DNA of 9,793 nt, from NCBI GenBank assembly GCA_041744735.1, contig JBGTKH010000623.1, positions 1 through 9,793 on the forward strand, read 5' to 3'. Both the position numbers and the translations under genes were made by a program. Below the pieces are notes generated by a model. It was not told the origin of the DNA, searched no databases, and was given only the letters and a program-made list of their open reading frames with translations. The stretch's first letter is position 1, and every line of letters begins with the position of its first letter. Positions 6,966 to 9,793 of the stretch are shown here, piece by piece. Origin of the DNA: JBGTKH01 sp041744735. Its GTDB lineage: Bacteria; Planctomycetota; Planctomycetia; Pirellulales; Pirellulaceae.

Positions 6966-7016
6966 GCTTGGTTCCTTTCATCAAGCGACTAACGCAGCAG
7001 CCTCCGGCCGCGTTCT

Positions 7017-7043
7017 ATTATAGCCGCTGCGGGAAAAGGGCAA
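7017..7043 (-). promoter_or_regulatory. Putative promoter of the PDZ-protein gene
   Basis: On the minus strand a perfect TATAAT lies at 7017-7022, about 45 nt upstream of the predicted leader start relative to the ATG at 6965. The -35 candidate TTGCCC (7038-7043, four of six matches) has a short 15-bp spacer, so the -35 assignment is weak. A GGAAAAG-like purine run lies nearby. Motif-based only. Confidence 0.45.
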
Positions 7044-7059
7044 CGCTGTGCGGCATTTT

Positions 7060-7126
7060 GTAGCGTGATGGCGCAAGCCATACGGTGATTCGCGCGATGT
7101 GATTCACCGGAGGGCTTGCGCCCTAC
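7060..7126. repeat. Imperfect GTAG...CTAC palindrome R5
   Basis: GTAG (7060-7063) and CTAC (7123-7126) flank GGCGCAAGCC (7070-7079) and its exact complement GGCTTGCGCC (7113-7122); inside, CGGTGA (7083-7088) pairs with TCACCG (7104-7109). The stems are interrupted by small bulges and a 6-nt asymmetry on the left. It lies between divergent genes (PDZ and GNAT), so it is not a terminator for either. It shares the GTAG/CTAC ends with R3 and R4. Confidence 0.7.
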
Positions 7127-7151
7127 CGCTAACGCACCGTTGGGAAAAGGA

Positions 7152-7177
7152 CTCCCGACCCCGTCTCCCGACCCCGT
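7152..7177. repeat. Two perfect 13-bp direct repeats upstream of the GNAT gene
   Basis: CTCCCGACCCCGT occurs twice back to back (7152-7164 and 7165-7177), followed by CTC of a third unit. It ends 28 bp before the GNAT ATG, in the position of promoter or operator DNA. It could be a protein-binding direct repeat or a recent slippage product; nothing else supports a role. Confidence 0.6.
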
Positions 7178-7205
7178 CTCGCGTCGTTCTGCTAATCTGT
7201 AAATC

Positions 7206-8126
7206 ATGAACCGAAGCAATCCTCGCGACGTCGTGATTCGCCCTGCCACGTCGCAACGGCAAGCTCGCGCATTGTCGCTGCTTTTCAGCGGCGAAGAGTA
7301 CAGTGACCCGGCAGAACAAATCTCTGCCGCGCTGGTCGCTGCCAACGACGACCAACATGCGCTGGAAGGTTTACTTATCGCCTGCCGCGGCGGAGAATTG
7401 GTCGGCGCGATTTGGGGCCAGTTGATGCCGGGGCGAACAGCCATCGTGTGGCCGCCGCGAGTTGTCGTTGGCGAAAGCCAGCACACGGCAGCGGCGCTGC
7501 TGCATTCACTCGACGAATATCTGGCGTCACACAACGTGCGCATGGCTCAAGTCGTGTTGATGTCGCACGCAGGCCGCGATGCGATGTGCCTGCGTGAGGG
7601 CGGATATCAACATGCCGCTGATCTGTTGTACTTGGCTAGCGAACAGGCTCAGTTTCCCGACGCGCCGCCACTGTCGCCGCTAGTCTTTCAACCGTATCAA
7701 TCGTCGGACCACATGCGGCTAGTCGGCCTGATCGAACAGACCTACGACGAGACTTGCGATTGTCCGTCCTTGAACGGCGTGCGCGACATGGCGGATATTG
7801 TGGAAGGCTATCGTCAAACGGGCACATCGGGTTGGCAACATTGGCGGATCGTGCAACATGAACATCAGGACATCGGTTGTTTACTGTTGGCAGATCACCC
7901 GCAGCACGACCAGTGGGAATTGGTGTACATGGGTGTTGTGCCTGCGGCGCGGGGGCGCGGTGGGGGACTGAAGATCACACGCCACGCGCAGTGGCTTGCG
8001 CGCCAAGCTAGGCGGCAACGATTGGTGTTGGCCGTCGACGCCGCGAATGATCCAGCCGTCAACATGTATACCGCCGCCGGCTTCGCCGAATGTGCCCGCC
8101 GCAGTGTTTGGCTGAAGGTCTTTTGA
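7206..8126 (+). CDS. Tandem GNAT-family N-acetyltransferase
   Basis: A 306-residue protein with two GNAT-like halves. The C-terminal half (about 157-306) is the active one: motif A reads ELVYMGVVPAARGRGGG, with the acetyl-CoA pyrophosphate loop R249-G250-R251-G252-G253-G254. Motif B follows with VDAANDPAVNMYTAAGFAECARR, including Asn281, Tyr288 and Gly292-Phe293. The N-terminal half (about 8-150) has the beta-alpha layout (LEGLLIACRGGELVGAIWGQLMPG) but no intact Q/RxxGxG/A loop, so it is probably a non-catalytic GNAT fold. The substrate is unknown: it could be a small molecule, an amino acid or a protein N-terminus. The organisation resembles two-domain GNATs such as MshD, but I do not infer that pathway. 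No Shine-Dalgarno lies upstream; a TAATCT (7193-7198) eight bases before the ATG would make the transcript nearly leaderless. The gene precedes dnaA by 501 bp. Confidence 0.91.
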   Translation: MNRSNPRDVVIRPATSQRQARALSLLFSGEEYSDPAEQISAALVAANDDQHALEGLLIACRGGELVGAIWGQLMPGRTAIVWPPRVVVGESQHTAAALLHSLDEYLASHNVRMAQVVLMSHAGRDAMCLREGGYQHAADLLYLASEQAQFPDAPPLSPLVFQPYQSSDHMRLVGLIEQTYDETCDCPSLNGVRDMADIVEGYRQTGTSGWQHWRIVQHEHQDIGCLLLADHPQHDQWELVYMGVVPAARGRGGGLKITRHAQWLARQARRQRLVLAVDAANDPAVNMYTAAGFAECARRSVWLKVF

Positions 8127-8129
8127 ATT

Positions 8130-8263
8130 TGGAGTGCGGAAACTCGTTTCCGCTTAAGGGGTTTAGGACGAGCACGCGCACTCGCGCATGCGACGCAAAA
8201 TCGCCAAACGCAGTGAAGTCTTTTCCAAAATCTCCAAAAGCGGCGACAAGTCGCCGCACTCCA
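8130..8263. repeat. Nested palindromic element R6 after the GNAT gene
   Basis: TGGAGTGCGG (8130-8139) and CCGCACTCCA (8254-8263) are exact complements enclosing about 114 bp. Each end also folds locally: GCGGAAAC-TC-GTTTCCGC (8136-8153) and GCGGCGAC-AA-GTCGCCGC (8240-8257), both perfect 8-bp stems with 2-nt loops. The outer and local stems share bases, so they are mutually exclusive. The middle holds a CGCGCACTCGCGCATGCG purine/pyrimidine patch. It begins 4 bp after the GNAT stop codon, so it may also cap that transcript. No T-tract follows the stems directly. Confidence 0.75.
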
Positions 8264-8291
8264 CAGAGAAATGTCGCGGCGCTGTGACAAC

Positions 8292-8300
8292 TTTTCCACG
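8292..8300 (+). promoter_or_regulatory. Possible DnaA-box-like 9-mer in the dnaA upstream region
   Basis: TTTTCCACG differs from the classic TTATCCACA at two positions. It lies 330 bp before dnaA, followed by an A-run (8319-8326) and TTTC. A single degenerate box is weak evidence for an origin or autoregulation, and no cluster of boxes is seen in this window, so this is a low-confidence note. Confidence 0.2.
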
Positions 8301-8427
8301 CCGTGTTAAGTTTGCGCGAAAAAAAATTTCCTCTCGCCGCACCACTTGAACTGCGGCTTTTTCCGAGGATTCCGCCACGGGGAATTTGGCCATGGGAAAA
8401 ATCTTCGCCGACACCGCCTCACACCGT

Positions 8428-8455
8428 TTGACAGACACGCTAGCAGGCTTACAAT
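8428..8455 (+). promoter_or_regulatory. Putative sigma70-type promoter for dnaA
   Basis: A perfect TTGACA (8428-8433) and a TACAAT (8450-8455, five of six) are separated by 16 bp. Initiation would fall near 8462, giving a leader of about 165 nt to the ATG at 8628. It is the best consensus promoter in the window and points at dnaA. Confidence 0.6.
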
Positions 8456-8532
8456 CGGCGTCTCGAATGTGACTTGTATCCCCAGTCGGTTCGGCCGTCA
8501 TGGCCGCACCGCTTTCCGTTGTATGACACAGG

Positions 8533-8550
8533 ACTGCCAGTGCCGGCAGT
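8533..8550 (+). other. Short hairpin in the predicted dnaA leader
   Basis: ACTGCC (8533-8538) pairs with GGCAGT (8545-8550) around a 6-nt loop AGTGCC. It lies inside the predicted 5' untranslated leader, downstream of the putative transcription start near 8462, and ends 77 bp before the ATG at 8628. It may be incidental; no ribosome-binding site is covered. Apart from this, R6, the weak DnaA-like box and the promoter, I see nothing of note in the 501-bp gap 8127-8627. Confidence 0.3.
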
Positions 8551-8627
8551 TCGCCGCGCGGGTCGGTTTGCGGCTCGCTGTGAACACATTGGCGAACAAA
8601 TCTCGGTGGTGGCAGTACGCGCAAAGG

Positions 8628-9793
8628 ATGCGTCAGCACGTGAGCAAGGACGATACGGATATCGTTGCGGCTTTGCCAGCGGCGTTGGCCGCCAAAGTCG
8701 GCCGTGAACGCTTTGACCTCTGGTTCGGTCCGGAGGTCAAGCTGCATCTAGCCGGCGGCGTGTTGGTCGTCACCGCTCCCGATCAGTTCAAACTGGATCG
8801 GCTCCGTAACAGTTTCCGCAGCGAGATCACGGCCGTGTGCGAGGAGTTGCTCGGATCGGCACCGACGATTGAATTCCGCATTGACGAAGCGCAGTCGGCA
8901 TCGCCGCCGCAAACGGGCCGCGTCGCCGACGAGCCCGCTTCGCAAACGATTCCGCGGACGGCTGCGAAGTCCAGCGACGGCCAACACGCGCGGCGCCGCT
9001 TCGCCAGTTTACAATCGTTTGTCGTGGGCGACTGCAATCGCGTGGCACACACGGCCGCTCAAATGGTCCAGCAGCGGCCCGGCGCTGTGACTCCGCTCTT
9101 CCTGTATGGTCCGACCGGCTGCGGCAAAACGCATTTGCTGGAAGGTATCTGGACCGCCGTGCGACGTTCATCGCGCACGCGGCGCGTGGTCACCCTGTCG
9201 GCCGAGCAATTCACCAGCTACTTCTTGGAAGCGTTACACGGCAGCGGCTTGCCCAGCTTCCGCCGCAAGTATCGCGACGTCGAAGTGCTGCTGATCGACG
9301 ACGTACAGTTCTTCGCCGGCAAGAAGGCCACGCTGGTCGAATTACTGCACACAATCGACACACTGCTGCGCGAAGGCCGGCAAGTGGTGCTGAGCGCCGA
9401 TCGTTCGCCGTCCGAACTGCACAGCTTGGGACCGGACTTGACGGCGCGAATGTCGGGCGGCTTGGTGTGCAGCATGGAACCGCTGGACACGGCAACCAGG
9501 CAGGGTGTCACTCGGCAACTGGCCGTCCAGCGCGACGTGGCGGCACCACCCGATGTGCTCGACTGGATCGCCACGCAACTGACCGGCGACGCGCGGTTGC
9601 TGTCCGGGGCCTTGAATCGCCTGCAAGCCACCAGTCACGCGCTGTCGCGCCCCATCACGCTGGACTTAGCCGAACAGGCTCTGGCCGACATTATCCGCAG
9701 CACGCGCCGCGTCGTGCGGCTGCCCGACATCGAGCGCGCCGTGTGCGACACGTTTGGACTCGAACCCGAATCGCTACACTCCGGCCGCCGCAT
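8628..9793 (+). CDS. dnaA: Chromosomal replication initiator DnaA, 3' end beyond window
   Basis: The frame encodes DnaA without its C-terminal part (388 residues visible). DnaA binds boxes at oriC, oligomerises with ATP and opens the duplex. Domain I (about 7-85) begins VAALPAALAAKVGRERFDLWFG, a typical start. A low-complexity linker (86-125) follows. Domain III (about 126-345) has FASLQSFVVGDCNRVAH, Walker A GPTGCGKTH (161-169), Walker B LLIDDVQFF with Asp224-Asp225, sensor I SADRSPSEL, box VII ARMSGGLV with the arginine finger at R274, and sensor II GDARLLSGALNRL with R323. Domain IV begins LPDIERAVCDTFGLEPESLHSGRR; the signature helix-turn-helix lies beyond the edge. All ATPase residues are kept. 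Start options are ATG 8628 (chosen), GTG 8640 (AAGGA 11 nt upstream; VSKDD fits family N-termini) and in-frame ATG 8523, 35 codons upstream. The gene reads away from the GNAT gene behind a TTGACA promoter. Confidence 0.96.
   Translation, partial: MRQHVSKDDTDIVAALPAALAAKVGRERFDLWFGPEVKLHLAGGVLVVTAPDQFKLDRLRNSFRSEITAVCEELLGSAPTIEFRIDEAQSASPPQTGRVADEPASQTIPRTAAKSSDGQHARRRFASLQSFVVGDCNRVAHTAAQMVQQRPGAVTPLFLYGPTGCGKTHLLEGIWTAVRRSSRTRRVVTLSAEQFTSYFLEALHGSGLPSFRRKYRDVEVLLIDDVQFFAGKKATLVELLHTIDTLLREGRQVVLSADRSPSELHSLGPDLTARMSGGLVCSMEPLDTATRQGVTRQLAVQRDVAAPPDVLDWIATQLTGDARLLSGALNRLQATSHALSRPITLDLAEQALADIIRSTRRVVRLPDIERAVCDTFGLEPESLHSGRR

Noticed and set aside
7060..7126. tRNA-like or small RNA gene in the R5 stem
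   Set aside because: No cloverleaf, anticodon arm or CCA-type end can be drawn, and the stem arms belong to a palindromic repeat.
6989..7543. A 184-codon minus-strand ORF upstream of and overlapping the GNAT gene
   Set aside because: It covers the R5 palindrome, the TATAAT of the PDZ gene and antisense GNAT sequence; composition is Ser/Arg/Ala-rich shadow type.
8163..8747. A 194-codon minus-strand ORF across the dnaA start region
   Set aside because: It runs through the R6 repeat and antisense to domain I of dnaA, and the protein shows no recognisable pattern.

Overview
The window looks like a chromosomal segment of a planctomycete, most likely in or near the Pirellulales. The DNA is GC-rich by eye. 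It encodes a soluble Ser/Thr kinase fused to leucine-rich repeats with an N-terminal module I associate with planctomycetes, and a Cys-rich zinc-ribbon N-terminus followed by a Pro/Ala/Thr-rich stretch. The end of the window carries a diverged dnaA, and several genes lack a clear Shine-Dalgarno site. The taxonomic call is inferred from protein style, not from a marker search.

Layout from left to right. Five genes run on the minus strand (4643 down to 1): a six-helix membrane protein (4029-4643), a winged-helix/DUF2071 fusion (2958-4013) and a small membrane protein (2560-2946) form a tight operon with 11-15 bp gaps. Then come the kinase-LRR gene with its own TATAAT promoter (453-2312) and the start of a zinc-ribbon protein that leaves the window (1-263). 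On the plus strand, 4873-5895 encodes a polytopic membrane protein that converges on a minus-strand secreted double-PDZ protein (5931-6965). Plus-strand 7206-8126 encodes a tandem GNAT acetyltransferase. A 501-bp gap (8127-8627) with a good sigma70-type promoter precedes dnaA, which is cut by the right edge (8628-9793).

The most distinctive signal is between the genes. Almost every longer intergenic gap holds a palindromic repeat. Two related long hairpins (362-438 and 2415-2486) share a 13-bp flank and show compensatory base changes in their stems. A tandemly duplicated element folds into a GTAGC...GCTAC-closed multi-hairpin (4718-4838). A 12-bp-stem palindrome supplies the stop codon of the upstream gene (5892-5918). 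A GTAG...CTAC-ended hairpin lies at 7060-7126, and a nested 134-bp element at 8130-8263. They sit between tandem, divergent and convergent genes alike, so they are not simply terminators. They look like dispersed REP/MITE-type repeats, some probably recruited as RNA or DNA structures.

Functionally the window mixes signalling (kinase-LRR), a possible regulator with two membrane partners (winged-helix/DUF2071 operon), cell-envelope proteins (PDZ, polytopic membrane proteins), an acetyltransferase and replication initiation (DnaA). No transposase, CRISPR array, tRNA or rRNA gene was seen.
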